Source: an uncultured bacterium (GTDB lineage: Bacteria > Verrucomicrobiota > Lentisphaeria > Victivallales > UBA1829). From it: DNA of 50,974 bases. Where the stretch lies: NCBI GenBank assembly GCA_902762495.1, contig CACWOL010000040.1:1-50974 (forward strand), given 5' to 3'. Under the pieces are notes generated by a model, which searched no databases, was not told the origin of the DNA, and saw nothing but the letters and a program-made list of their open reading frames with translations. The position numbers were made by a program, and so were the translations under genes. Of this stretch, positions 37,294 through 48,209 are shown in pieces (the stretch's first letter is position 1; every line of letters begins with the position of its first letter).

Positions 37294-38373
37294 ATGTTTG
37301 AACTGCCAAAAAAATTCGACCGGGAATACAACGGTATCTTCCGCACCATCGGCCGCGACGTCTTTTCCACCGGCATCCTCAAAAAAGAAAACGTCTCCAT
37401 CGACTGGAACGGCGGGTCCTTCCCGCTCTTCTCCGTCTCGGTCGTGCTCCGCGGACGCGGCACGTACGTCGACGAGGACGGCACGGAATACCCCCTGATG
37501 CCCGGCAAGCTCTTCTTCCGCATCCCGCACCGCAAGCACGCTACGTACATCGAGGAGAACAGCCGCTGGCTCGAGTTCTACATGTCGTGCCATTTCATGA
37601 GCGAGGACGCGGCGGACTACGGCGGGCTGCCGCCGCCCGACCACATGGAGCTGGACGAGAAGCGCGAAGGCTATCTGAAGCTCAAGAATATGCCCGGGCA
37701 GGACGACAAATGGATCTACTCCATGTGCAAGCACGTCTTCTGCGTCAACACGCAGACGCCCGTGCGCGACATCGACCTCTCGCTCGCGCTCCTCAACGAG
37801 TGCTTCGACTTCATTTCGTTCATGAACAATGAGACGAACCAGTCGAAGATCCCGCTGGAGATGTTCGCCCTCATCACCAAACTCCTGAAGAGCCGCCGCG
37901 AGGATTTCTCCGACCGCATCACGTCCGAGATCAAGAAGATCATCCTCGAAAACCTCACGGACAACCGGTCCCTGCCCGAACTCCTAAAGGACCTCCCGCT
38001 CAGCTATCCGTCCCTGCGCCAGCATTTCATGCGCGTGATGGGGCACAACATCGGCGAATACCAGATCCAGTGCCGCATGGAGGAGGCCGTGAACATGCTC
38101 ATGCGCGGCGTGAGCGTGAAGGAAACGGCGTTCAGCCTCGGCTACAAGGACCAGTTCTTCTTCTCCAAGCAGTTCCACCAGAAGCTCGGCTATCCGCCCA
38201 GCGCCATCAACCCGCTGAACCCGCGCGTCGTGAAACGCTACCAGCCGAAGGACTCCCCCGCGGAACCGGAACCTGTCATCGTCACTCCGCCGCCCCAAGT
38301 CAAGGCGTCTGCAAAAAGGATAAAAACAGATAAGGCAACAAAAAATCCGAAAAAAGTCGAGAAACGCGGTTGA
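37294..38373 (+). CDS. AraC/XylS-family transcription regulator with cupin sensor
   Basis: 359 residues. The N-terminal half is a cupin-like sensor (SVSVVLRGRGTYVDEDG, LMPGKLFFRIP), the C-terminal half the two helix-turn-helix units: DNRSLPELLKDLPLSYPSLR and SVKETAFSLGYKDQFFFSKQF with typical RRxxxAxxLL helix (CRMEEAVNMLMRGVS). A basic Lys-rich tail of about 40 residues follows. Target genes unknown; it lies between hypE and the trp promoter, and its stop codon overlaps the trp -35. No clear ribosome site precedes the chosen ATG. Confidence 0.88.
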   Translation: MFELPKKFDREYNGIFRTIGRDVFSTGILKKENVSIDWNGGSFPLFSVSVVLRGRGTYVDEDGTEYPLMPGKLFFRIPHRKHATYIEENSRWLEFYMSCHFMSEDAADYGGLPPPDHMELDEKREGYLKLKNMPGQDDKWIYSMCKHVFCVNTQTPVRDIDLSLALLNECFDFISFMNNETNQSKIPLEMFALITKLLKSRREDFSDRITSEIKKIILENLTDNRSLPELLKDLPLSYPSLRQHFMRVMGHNIGEYQIQCRMEEAVNMLMRGVSVKETAFSLGYKDQFFFSKQFHQKLGYPPSAINPLNPRVVKRYQPKDSPAEPEPVIVTPPPQVKASAKRIKTDKATKNPKKVEKRG

Positions 38374-38398
38374 CATTTTCGAAAAACGGATGTAATGT
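38370..38398 (+). promoter_or_regulatory. Promoter of the trp operon
   Basis: TTGACA and TAATGT with a 17-base spacer. It overlaps the last codons of the AraC gene. Transcription is predicted to begin at about 38404-38406, only a few bases before the leader peptide ATG. Confidence 0.65.
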
Positions 38399-38407
38399 AA
38401 TAGCATT

Positions 38408-38461
38408 ATGAAAACTTACGCGAACAAATCCTCTTATTCTTTTTGGTGGCGCTGGTGGTGA
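38408..38461 (+). CDS. trpL: Trp operon leader peptide (MKTYANKSSYSFWWRWW)
   Basis: 17 codons ending in Trp-Trp-Arg-Trp-Trp-stop, so four of the last five residues are Trp. Stalling of the ribosome there when charged tRNA-Trp is scarce would change RNA folding and allow read-through to trpE. An attenuator terminator lies 87 bases further on. Too short for ordinary gene calling. No Shine-Dalgarno sequence precedes the ATG; the message may be leaderless at this end. Confidence 0.85.
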   Translation: MKTYANKSSYSFWWRWW

Positions 38462-38547
38462 TTTCCGCCAGGGCTGGATTGTTTGCACCTCGAAAGCAGA
38501 ATCGCACGGCGGATCGATCGGACTGATTGACCCGCCTTTTTCTTGAG

Positions 38548-38584
38548 ACCGCATCCCGACCTGGCTGGCCGGGATGCGGTTTTT
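38548..38584 (+). terminator. Trp attenuator terminator
   Basis: ACCGCATCCCG (38548-38558) pairs perfectly with CGGGATGCGGT (38570-38580), then a T-run. A possible competing pair, GCCAGG (38467-38472, just after the leader stop) with CCTGGC (38560-38565), could disturb it. Confidence 0.88.
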
Positions 38585-38675
38585 CCGTATCGCATCCGAA
38601 CCGAATCAAAACGATCCCTTCCGATACCAAATTCATCTTATTCATAAACACAACAAAACAAACGCAGGAGAAAAC

Positions 38676-40150
38676 ATGAAAGAAACAACCCTGGAGGAAT
38701 TCCGGAAGATGGCGGAGGCCGGCGAAGTCGTGCCGGTCTGCCGCGAGATCCCCGGCGATATGGACACGCCGGTGTCCGTGCTGGAACGCTTCGTGCAGGA
38801 CGACTATGTCGCGCTGCTGGAAAGCGTGGAAGGCGGCGAAAACCTCGGCCGCTACTCGTTCCTCGGCGTGAACCCGTACGGGATCTTCACGGTCGAGAAC
38901 GGCGTGCCGTATCTGGAAATGCACGGCGAACGCCGCGCGCTGGAGTTCGAAGGCAATCCGCTGAACGCCCTTCGCGGCATCATCGGCAAGAAGAAAGTCG
39001 CGCACGACCCGGAGCTCCCGCCCCTCCCGGGCGGCGCGATCGGGCGTCTGGACTACGAGGCGGCCTGTCTGTTCGAGGAACTCCCCGCGCCGAAGAAGGC
39101 GATCCGCGGCCCGGTCTGCGCATTCATGCTCACGAACGAGATCATCGCGTTCGACAACAAGCAGCACACGATCAAGGTCGTGGTGAACGTCGAGCCGGAC
39201 CATTTCTCCTCGGCCGAGGAAGCCTACGCGAGCGCGACGCACCGGATCGCCGCCATCATCGACAAGATCTGCCGCCGGGCGGCGTCGCACCGCGATTATG
39301 TCTCCGACGAGCACGTGGAGCTGAAACCGGAGATGACGCACGAGGCGTTCCTGGAGATGGTGAAGCAGGCGAAACACTGCATCGTGGAGGGCGAAGTGAT
39401 TCAGGTGGTGCCCTCGCAGGCGTTCTCCGCCAAATCCGACATCCCGCCGTTCAGCATCTACCGCGCGCTGCGCCTCATCAACCCCTCGCCGTACATGTTC
39501 TACCTGAAACTCGGCGGCGACATCCTGATCGGTTCCTCGCCGGAGACGCTCGTGAAGCTCGAAAACGGCGTTTCGCTGGTGCGCCCGATCGCGGGGACGC
39601 GTCCGCGCGGCGACACCCCGGAAAAGGATATCGCGCTGGAAAAATCGCTCATCGGCGACGAGAAAGAACGCGCGGAACACCTGATGCTGGTCGACCTCGG
39701 CCGCAACGACATCGGGCGCACGGCGAAACCGGGCAGCGTCATGGTCTCCGATTTCATGCACGTGGAACGCTACTCCCACGTGATGCACCTGGTCAGCAGC
39801 GTGGAGGGCCAGCTCCGCGACGACTGCGATGCCTTTGATCTCGTTTCGACCGCGTTCCCCGCCGGGACCCTCAGCGGAGCCCCGAAGATCCGCGCCATGG
39901 AGATCATCCACGAGCTCGAACCTGGCCCGCGCGGCTTCTACGGCGGCGCGGTCGGGTATTTCAGCTGCGACGGCAACATGGACCTCGCGATCACGATCCG
40001 CACGATCGAAGTGTCCGGCAGCCGCCTGAAAGTGCAGGCCGGATGCGGCATCGTGGCGGACTCCGTGCCGGAGATGGAATATCAGGAAACACTGAACAAG
40101 GCGCGTGCTCTCTTCAAGGCCGTGGAATTCGCGCAGAAAGGCTTCAAATA

Positions 40151-40151
<1 letters not shown>
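38676..40151 (+). CDS. trpE: Anthranilate synthase component I
   Basis: 491 residues; CAGGAG before the ATG at 38676. Characteristic chorismate-binding blocks IAGTRPRG, HLMLVDLGRNDIGR and TLSGAPKIRAMEI are present. It makes anthranilate from chorismate with ammonia supplied by TrpG. The N-terminal LLESVEGGENLGRYSF contains the LLES-type feedback-inhibition site. The stop and trpG start share one base (TAATG). Confidence 0.97.
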
Positions 40152-40731
<580 letters not shown>

Positions 40732-40738
<7 letters not shown>

Positions 40739-41727
40739 ACGAAGCACTGAAAAAAGTCATGGCGGGCGGCATTCTGACCGAAACCGAAAGCGCCGCAATG
40801 GTCGAAGCGATTGCGAATGGAGAAAACACGATCGCGGCAGCCGGACTGTTTACGGCCCTCTCCCTGCGTGGCGAAAGCGTGTCCGAAATGACCGGAGCCG
40901 CAGGATTCCTGCGCGACCGGATGCTTGGCATAGACGCGGGCGACTGCGCGGACATCGTAGGCACCGGGGGCGACGGCGGACGTTCCTTCAATATTTCTAC
41001 TACCGCTTCCTTTGTCGCGGCAGGCGCGGGCGTCCGCATGGCGAAACACGGCAACCGCGCGGTATCCGGCAAATGCGGCGCGGCCGACGTGCTGGAGGAG
41101 TTTGGCGTGAAGCTGAACGACACCCCGGAATCGCTGGCAAAAAGCATTGATGAAAACGGCATTGCGTTCCTCTTCGCGCGGAACCTGCACCCCGTGATGG
41201 CGAAGGTCGCCCCCCTGCGCCGCGACCTCGGAATCCGCACGATCTTCAACCTCGTCGGCCCGCTCGCGAACCCCGCGAAGGCCGTGTACATGGTCGTCGG
41301 CGTCTACCACGAACGCCTCGTCATGCCGTTCGCGGAAGTCCTGCGGAATCTGGGCGTGCGGAACGGATTTGTGGTTCACAGCGAGGACGGCCTCGACGAA
41401 ATCTCCAGCCTCGCCGTCACGCACGCCGCCGAGCTTTCCCCGGACGGAATCCGCGAAATCGTCATCGACCCGAAAGAACTGCTGGACGATTCCGCCTTAT
41501 ATGAAGGCTCCCTCGCGGGCGGCGACAAGACCGAAAACGCCCGCATCCTGATGGACATCCTTTCCGGGCGCGACCACACCGCGAAGCGCGGGGCCGTGCT
41601 CCTGAACGCCGCCGCCATCATTTGCGCCGCCGGGCTCGGCGACTCCATCAAGGAGTGCATCCCGCTCGCGGAGCAATCCATCAATTCCGGCGCGGCGCTC
41701 GACAAACTCCGGAGGATCAGCGCATGA
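40732..41727 (+). CDS. trpD: Anthranilate phosphoribosyltransferase
   Basis: 331 residues. The PRPP site is IVGTGGDGGRSFNISTT, followed by KHGNRAVSGKCGAADVLE and the NLVGPLANP block of the family. It joins anthranilate and PRPP. Unfused from trpG. Overlaps trpC by 4 bases. Confidence 0.97.
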
Positions 41728-42503
41728 ACAGCATCCTGAACGAGATCGTGGAGAAAAACCGCGAGGCGCTCGAACTGAAAAAACAGTATGTGCCGTTCGA
41801 GGAAGTCGCTGCGCTGGCGGCGAGCGCCCCGGAATGCGCGAGCTTCACGGAAGCGTTCCGCGATCCCGGAATTCATGTGATCGCCGAGCTCAAAAAGGCG
41901 TCGCCGTCGAAGGGACTGATCCGCGAGAATCTGGACGTGCCCGTACTGGCGAAAACGCTGAAGGACGCCGGAGCCGCGGCGCTGTCCGTGCTGACCGAGC
42001 CGTTCTATTTCAAAGGCGGACTGGAGAATCTGCGCATGGCTTCGGAGGCGGTTTCCATCCCTCTGTTGCGAAAAGACTTCATCTTCGACCCGTACCAGAT
42101 CCTCGAGGCGAAGGCGTCCGGCGCGTCCGCGGTCCTGCTGATCGTCGCCATGCTGAAACCCGACGAATTCAAACGCCTGCTGGTTTTCGCGCACCTGTGC
42201 GGACTCGCCGTGCTCGGCGAAGCCCACACAGAAGACGAACTCGCGCTCGCAGCGTCCGCCGATCTGATCGGCGTGAACGCCCGCGACCTGAAGACGTTCT
42301 CGACCTCGCTGGAATGCTCCGCGGAGTTGATCGCCAAGCTCAAAGGTTGCGGAAAGCCGGTCATCGCCGAAAGCGCCGTCCGCACGCATGAGGACATCCT
42401 GATGCTCAGGAACGCGGGCGCGGCCGGCTTCCTGATCGGTGAGACGCTCATGCGCGCCGACGATCCCGGCGCGAAATTGAAGGAGCTGCTGCAATGCTGC
42501 TGA
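41724..42503 (+). CDS. trpC: Indole-3-glycerol-phosphate synthase
   Basis: 259 residues, a TIM barrel with the IGPS blocks VIAELKKASPSKG, ALSVLTEPFYFKGG, LLRKDFIFDPYQI and IGVNARDLKTF. It closes the indole ring by decarboxylation. Overlaps trpF by 10 bases. Confidence 0.97.
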   Translation: MNSILNEIVEKNREALELKKQYVPFEEVAALAASAPECASFTEAFRDPGIHVIAELKKASPSKGLIRENLDVPVLAKTLKDAGAAALSVLTEPFYFKGGLENLRMASEAVSIPLLRKDFIFDPYQILEAKASGASAVLLIVAMLKPDEFKRLLVFAHLCGLAVLGEAHTEDELALAASADLIGVNARDLKTFSTSLECSAELIAKLKGCGKPVIAESAVRTHEDILMLRNAGAAGFLIGETLMRADDPGAKLKELLQCC

Positions 42504-43077
42504 AGATTTGCGGGATCACGCGGCCGGAGGATATGGCCGCCGCGGAACTGGCCGGAGCCGCGTACACGGGCATGATCCTCGTGCCCGGCACGCCGCGCTT
42601 CGTCCCGCGCGACCGTATCCCCGTCCTCATGGCGGCGGCCCGCACCAAAAAGGTCTTCGTCGTGCGCGACATGCCGCTTGGCGAACTTAACGACCTGATC
42701 GCGGAGTTCAGCCCGGACGCCGTCCAGCTCCACGGAAATGAATCCGCCGACTATGCCCGATCCGTGACCGGAACGGAGGTTTGGAAGGCGGTCAATCTGA
42801 ACTCGGAGGCCACCCTCGCCGAAGCGGAGGCGTTCCCCTGCGCGACGGTCGTGGCGGATTCCGGCGGAGGCACCGGGCGTCCCTGCAGATGGGACCTTGC
42901 CGCCCGCCTCGCATCTGCCCGCCCGGTCTTTCTCGGCGGCGGGATCACGCCGGACAACGTGCGCAACGCGATCAATCAGGTTCACCCCGCCGGGATCGAC
43001 GTTTCGAGCGGCGTGGAGTCCACGCCCGGGATCAAAGACCATCTTCTAATCCAAAAACTAGCTGAAAGGATTCAAAT

Positions 43078-43081
<4 letters not shown>
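42494..43081 (+). CDS. trpF: Phosphoribosylanthranilate isomerase
   Basis: 195 residues. [10 protein letters not shown] start with the catalytic Cys, [10 protein letters not shown], a [13 protein letters not shown] phosphate loop with Asp, and [10 protein letters not shown] at the C-terminal phosphate site. A little shorter than usual (about 200-210). Overlaps trpB by 4 bases. Confidence 0.95.
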
Positions 43082-44245
<1,164 letters not shown>

Positions 44246-44262
<17 letters not shown>

Positions 44263-45010
44263 TATTTTCGCATCGAAAAAGCCGCTCGTCGTGTTCACGA
44301 CCGCAGGATATCCCGACCCCGCGCGCAACGAGGAGGGCATCGTCGCCGCCATCGAAAATGGCGCGGACATCATCGAGCTCGGCGTGCCGTTCTCCGACCC
44401 GATGGCCGACGGCCCGGTCATCGCCGCCGCCTCCCAGCAGACCGCCGAACGCGGCTACAGCATTAACGACGTGCTCGCGCTCGCGGGCCGCATCCGCGCG
44501 AAATATCCTCGCGTCGGGATCATCCTCTTCAGCTATATGAACCCGATGCTGCACTACGGGTATGAGGCGCTCTGCGCCGAGCTCGCGCGCATCGGCGTCG
44601 ACGGTATTCTCCCGGTCGATCTCCCGCTCGAAGAACGCGCGGAACTGCTCGAACCGTGCCGCAAACACGGCCTGCACATGATCCCGCTGGTGTCGCCGCT
44701 GACCCCGCCCGAACGCATCCGCGAGATCGTGGACGGCATGACCGGATTCGTGTACTACATCAATGTCGCGGGCGTAACCGGAGCACGTCGCGGCCTCCCC
44801 TCCGACTATCCGCGGCTCATGAACCAGGTAAAGAGCCTGACCTCGCTCCCCGTGGCTTCCGGGTTCGGCATCGCGGACGCGGAGACGGCAGCCGAGGCGG
44901 CGAAATACGCGGACGGCGTGATCTCCGGTTCCGGCTTCGTGAAGGCACTGGCCTCCGGCGTGAAGGAAGCGGGAGACTTCGTTCGCACGCTCGCCGCCGC
45001 GATCGCATAA
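44246..45010 (+). CDS. trpA: Tryptophan synthase alpha chain
   Basis: 254 residues. Catalytic Glu in [18 protein letters not shown], catalytic Asp in [14 protein letters not shown], and phosphate site [10 protein letters not shown]. It produces indole for TrpB. Last gene of the operon; a terminator follows. Confidence 0.97.
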
Positions 45011-45043
45011 TCGCTCCGGCTTTTCCCAAACAACCATATTGAG

Positions 45044-45080
45044 CAGGCGGCATCGGCAAAACCGGCGCCGCCTGTTTTTT
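45044..45080 (+). terminator. Intrinsic terminator of the trp operon
   Basis: CAGGCGGC pairs with GCCGCCTG, inner CCGGC-type pairing extends it, then six T. Confidence 0.92.
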
Positions 45081-45135
45081 GCTCCAAACGCTTTAGGAAA
45101 TCACGAACAAACGCGGAAAAAAGAGCCGGACGGGA

Positions 45136-45163
45136 TTGATTTTCGTATCCGGCGGGGTATATT
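45136..45163 (+). promoter_or_regulatory. Promoter of the first SGNH lipoprotein gene
   Basis: TTGATT and TATATT with a 16-base spacer, giving a leader of about 70 bases. Confidence 0.55.
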
Positions 45164-45238
45164 TACAGATGAATCAGTTTACAGCACCATATCATCTTCA
45201 ACCTTTCAACCAAAACAACCAACAGGAACCGAATCAAT

Positions 45239-46021
45239 ATGAAACGCATTCTTTCCTCGTTCGTCGCGGCGGCCGTGCTCGCCGTCCTCGCAGCATGCGC
45301 ATCCTCCGGCGATGCATGCAACTCCAAGCTCTACGAGCCCGTGCCCGGCGCGGATCAGGATCCCGGATACCAGAAGGTCACCACGCCCGCCCTCAGCCAG
45401 AATTTCGTCCAGCGCATCGCAGAGAAGAAGAACCAGGCGCAGACCCAAGGCAAGAACATCCAGCTTGTCCTGGTCGGCGACTCCATCACGCACTTCTGGG
45501 AAGGCGGATTCTTCGGCGGCGGCGGACAGGGCGTCTACCAGAAAGAACTCTCGAAGTACACCCCGCTGAACCTCGGATTCTCCGGCGACCGTACCGAAAA
45601 CATTCTCCACGTGATCAAGAACACGGGCATCTTCGAGCTCATCGACCCGAAGGTCGTCACGCTCATGATCGGCACGAACAACTTCGGCATGCACGAGGCC
45701 GAACCCGTCGCAACCGCCGAAGCCATCCGCCTGTGCGTCCTCGCGCTGAAGGAAAAAGCCCCGAACGCCAAGATTCTCCTCTACGGCATCTTCCCGCGCG
45801 GAGACGGCCTCGGAGACAAGTGCGCCGCCACCAACGCGATCATCAAGGACTTCGCCGACAACAAGACCGTCTTCTACGAAGACCTCACTCCGAAATTCAC
45901 CGATGAAAACGGCAACCTCATCCAGGGCGTGATGGGCTTCGACCGTCTCCACCCGGCGGAAAAAGGCTATCAGATCTGGGCCGAATCCATCAAGGCGTTC
46001 GCCGACCAGTACACCAAGTAA
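45239..46021 (+). CDS. SGNH/GDSL-type esterase lipoprotein, copy 1
   Basis: 260 residues. Lipobox LAVLAAC with Cys20. The SGNH blocks are GDSITHFW (nucleophile Ser82), GFSGDRTEN (Gly), GTNNFG (Asn) and FDRLHP (Asp/His pair), as in PAF-acetylhydrolase-like carbohydrate deacetylases. A Gly-rich loop FFGGGGQG after the nucleophile is specific to this copy. Probably attached to a membrane and deacetylates sugars. A close paralogue follows. Confidence 0.87.
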   Translation: MKRILSSFVAAAVLAVLAACASSGDACNSKLYEPVPGADQDPGYQKVTTPALSQNFVQRIAEKKNQAQTQGKNIQLVLVGDSITHFWEGGFFGGGGQGVYQKELSKYTPLNLGFSGDRTENILHVIKNTGIFELIDPKVVTLMIGTNNFGMHEAEPVATAEAIRLCVLALKEKAPNAKILLYGIFPRGDGLGDKCAATNAIIKDFADNKTVFYEDLTPKFTDENGNLIQGVMGFDRLHPAEKGYQIWAESIKAFADQYTK

Positions 46022-46055
46022 GTTTTCCGCAAGAACCCTCAACATCACACAAAGG

Positions 46056-46088
46056 AAATAGGACTGATATGACCTATAGGTCCTATTT
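46056..46088 (+). promoter_or_regulatory. Overlapping inverted repeats between the two SGNH genes
   Basis: AAATAGGAC pairs with GTCCTATTT (9 bp) around a loop containing the perfect palindrome GACCTATAGGTC (46071-46082). Either a weak terminator/processing hairpin or an operator for the second gene; I cannot tell. Confidence 0.45.
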
Positions 46089-46106
46089 TCATAAAGAGGT
46101 TATCAT

Positions 46107-46880
46107 ATGAAACACATTCTCTCTTTCTTCGCCGCCGCAACAGCCGCTCTGCTCCTCGCGGCATGCGCCTCCGAACCCGAAGTCGTCTCCACGCTGGATA
46201 CGCCCGTGCCCGATGCCGAACAGGATTTCGGCTACACCCGCGTGACCACGCCTGAACTCAGCCGGAACTACGTTCAGCGCATTCAGGAAAAGACCCAGCA
46301 GGCCGAACGCGAAGGCAAGGACATCAAGTTCGTCATGGTCGGCGACTCCATCACCCACTTCTGGGAACAGGCCGGAAAGAGCGTCATGGACGCCGAGTTC
46401 GCGAAGTACCACCCGCTGGACCTCGGATTCGCCGGCGACCGCACCCAGAACTGCCTGTACGTCATTGAGAAGACCGACATCTTCTCCAAGATCGATCCGC
46501 AGCTCGTCATGCTCCTGATCGGCGTGAACAACTTCGGCTGGAACCAGGGCGGCCCCATCGCCACCGCCGAAGGCATCCGCCTCTGCGTCAAAGCGATCCA
46601 GGAAAAAGCCCCGAACGCCAAGATCCTGCTCCTCGGCATCTTCCCCGCGGGCAACACGCCCAACGACCAGAACCGTCCGAAGATCGCCGCCACGAACGAG
46701 ATCATCAAGGGCTTCGCCGACAACAAGACCGTCTTCTACGAAGACCTCGGCCCGAAATTCCTGACCCCGACCGGCGTCCTCGAACGAGACATCATGGCCG
46801 ACTTCCTGCATCCAACCGCCAAAGGCTATCAGATCTGGGCCGACGCCATCCGTCCCTACCTCGAGAAATACTGCAAGTAA
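46107..46880 (+). CDS. SGNH/GDSL-type esterase lipoprotein, copy 2
   Basis: 257 residues with lipobox LLLAAC (Cys20). Blocks GDSITHFW, GFAGDRTQN, GVNNFGW, DFLHP parallel copy 1, and long stretches such as EKAPNAKIL and FADNKTVFYEDL are identical, so this is a tandem duplication with divergence in the loops after the nucleophile and near the end. Substrate specificities likely differ. Confidence 0.87.
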   Translation: MKHILSFFAAATAALLLAACASEPEVVSTLDTPVPDAEQDFGYTRVTTPELSRNYVQRIQEKTQQAEREGKDIKFVMVGDSITHFWEQAGKSVMDAEFAKYHPLDLGFAGDRTQNCLYVIEKTDIFSKIDPQLVMLLIGVNNFGWNQGGPIATAEGIRLCVKAIQEKAPNAKILLLGIFPAGNTPNDQNRPKIAATNEIIKGFADNKTVFYEDLGPKFLTPTGVLERDIMADFLHPTAKGYQIWADAIRPYLEKYCK

Positions 46881-46881
46881 C

Positions 46882-46975
46882 ACACCGCAAGCGGTGTTGA
46901 AGTAGTGTCCGGCTCCGCTCGGACACGGAGGACAAGTCCTCTACACTGCGGTAGTGCTTGGCTCCGCTCAAGCAC
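46882..46975 (+). repeat. Covarying hairpin repeat
   Basis: Two copies of a unit: GTGTCCG-GCTCCGCT-CGGACAC (46905-46926) and GTGCTTG-GCTCCGCT-CAAGCAC (46954-46975). The loop is identical while the stem has changed compensatorily, which shows that pairing is selected. Each is preceded by a self-complementary X-AA-X' element: ACACCGC-AA-GCGGTGT (46882-46897) and GAGGAC-AA-GTCCTC (46928-46941). Probably an intergenic REP-like or RNA-folding element. Confidence 0.7.
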
Positions 46976-46992
46976 GGGGTAAATACAAAAAA

Positions 46993-47034
46993 GTCCTCCG
47001 TAGTCAACTATGGCTGCGGAGGACATTTTCTTTT
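46993..47034 (+). terminator. Bidirectional terminator
   Basis: GTCCTCCG and CGGAGGAC stem flanked by A-run on the left and TTTT-rich sequence on the right, so it can stop both strands. CGGAGGAC also occurs at 46926-46933, allowing an alternative pairing. Confidence 0.75.
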
Positions 47035-47050
47035 GATGGAAGCGAATCTG

Positions 47051-47401
47051 TCAGCAGGCGAACGCGGCGGCGTTTTCCAGCAGTTTCGCACCGGCGGCGC
47101 AGGCATAGCAGAAACACCATTTACCGCCGTCCGCTTTCACCTTGTGCGCGAACGCGGCGAGCTCCTTCGCCTTCGCCTCGCCGAAATACTGCACGGCGCG
47201 CGAAGATTCAAAGAATGGGATCACCTGGTCGATCGTGCAGACGTCTTCCTTCAGTTCCGCCAGAAGGGCGTCCGCGGCGGCCTTTTCGCTGGCGGTCCCG
47301 ACGGCGTCGATCCACGCCTGCGCGACGGTCTTGAGGTCCTGGCAACACGACGGCGCCGCGATCATGGCTTTTGCGGTTTCGATAAGTTCCTGTTTCGTCA
47401 T
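47051..47401 (-). CDS. Small Cys-rich protein often labelled Hsp90-like, function unknown
   Basis: 116 residues from ATG 47401 preceded by AAAGGAA. An all-helical Ala-rich protein with an N-terminal Cys pair (APSCCQDLK) and a C-terminal Cys set (KWCFCYACAAG) that could bind metal. Proteins of this make-up are common in anaerobic bacteria and are mislabelled in databases as chaperones; the fold is not that of Hsp90. No neighbour gives its role. Confidence 0.65.
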   Translation of the reverse strand: MTKQELIETAKAMIAAPSCCQDLKTVAQAWIDAVGTASEKAAADALLAELKEDVCTIDQVIPFFESSRAVQYFGEAKAKELAAFAHKVKADGGKWCFCYACAAGAKLLENAAAFAC

Positions 47402-47451
47402 TTCGAGGGGTTCCTTTCGGGGTTGGTTGATTGATTCAGAGAAAAATGAGT

Positions 47452-47988
47452 TTACGGTGCGGTCTTCGCGGGTTTCGGGTATTCCAGCTCGTCCAGCTCG
47501 AATCCGAGCGCTTTCGCACGGCTCAGGATGCCGTCGAGCTGCGCCTTGTCCATGGTCGGCTTGCGGGCGAGTACCCACAGGTAATTCCTGCTTCCGGCGG
47601 TCACGACCGCATAGCTGTAATCCGGCGCGAGCTCGATCACGCGGTAATCGGAGTAGAACGGCCAGAAGAACGACACACGAAGCTCGCCGGTCTGCGGCTT
47701 CGCGTCGGGATTCTTGAGCTTGGCCTTCCCTGTGATGGATGTCGGTTCGCCGTTCTTCACGCCGCTGTTCACGACCTTGACCGTGCCGTCGTCGTTCAGC
47801 GTGTACTGCGCCTTCACCTCGTCCAGGTCTCGTTCGAAATACTGCGGCAGGCGCGCGATCTCGTACCAAGTGCCCATGTAGCGTTCCGGTTCGAAGTTCT
47901 GCACCGCCGGAATGTCCGACGTGCTCCCGCATCCGGTCAGCGCCGCCGCGACCGACGAGATGATCCCAGTGATCAAAAAACGTTTCAT
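47452..47988 (-). CDS. Bacterial lipocalin (Blc-like) lipoprotein
   Basis: 178 residues from ATG 47988; AAGGA is better spaced for this codon than for the in-frame ATG at 47994. Lipobox ALTGC. Lipocalin signature YMGTWYEIARLPQYFERD, followed by beta strands and a C-terminal WVLARKP motif (third structurally conserved region). It likely binds a fatty acid or lysolipid at the outer membrane. Confidence 0.9.
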   Translation of the reverse strand: MKRFLITGIISSVAAALTGCGSTSDIPAVQNFEPERYMGTWYEIARLPQYFERDLDEVKAQYTLNDDGTVKVVNSGVKNGEPTSITGKAKLKNPDAKPQTGELRVSFFWPFYSDYRVIELAPDYSYAVVTAGSRNYLWVLARKPTMDKAQLDGILSRAKALGFELDELEYPKPAKTAP

Positions 47989-48209
47989 AGTCATATTCCT
48001 TCATTCCGGTTGATGTTCGGGCAATACGGTCCCCTGCCCTCGCCATAACATACCCCGTCCCGAGCGAAAAAGCAAATGCGGATCGTTCTTTTTTTCAGAA
48101 AACACGGCGCGGAACACGAAACATCCGCCACATCCAGGAGAGGACGGGCGGACGTTTCTCTAAACTGCGGACCCTATCGGGAACAGCGTCCGCAACATTG
48201 TTTTTGAGC

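Noticed and set aside
46882..46975. CRISPR array
   Set aside because: Only two units, stems differ in sequence, no spacers of regular length and no cas genes.
48160..48205. Terminator of the TPM gene
   Set aside because: A GCGGAC/GTCCGC stem exists but is not followed by a T-run on the minus strand.
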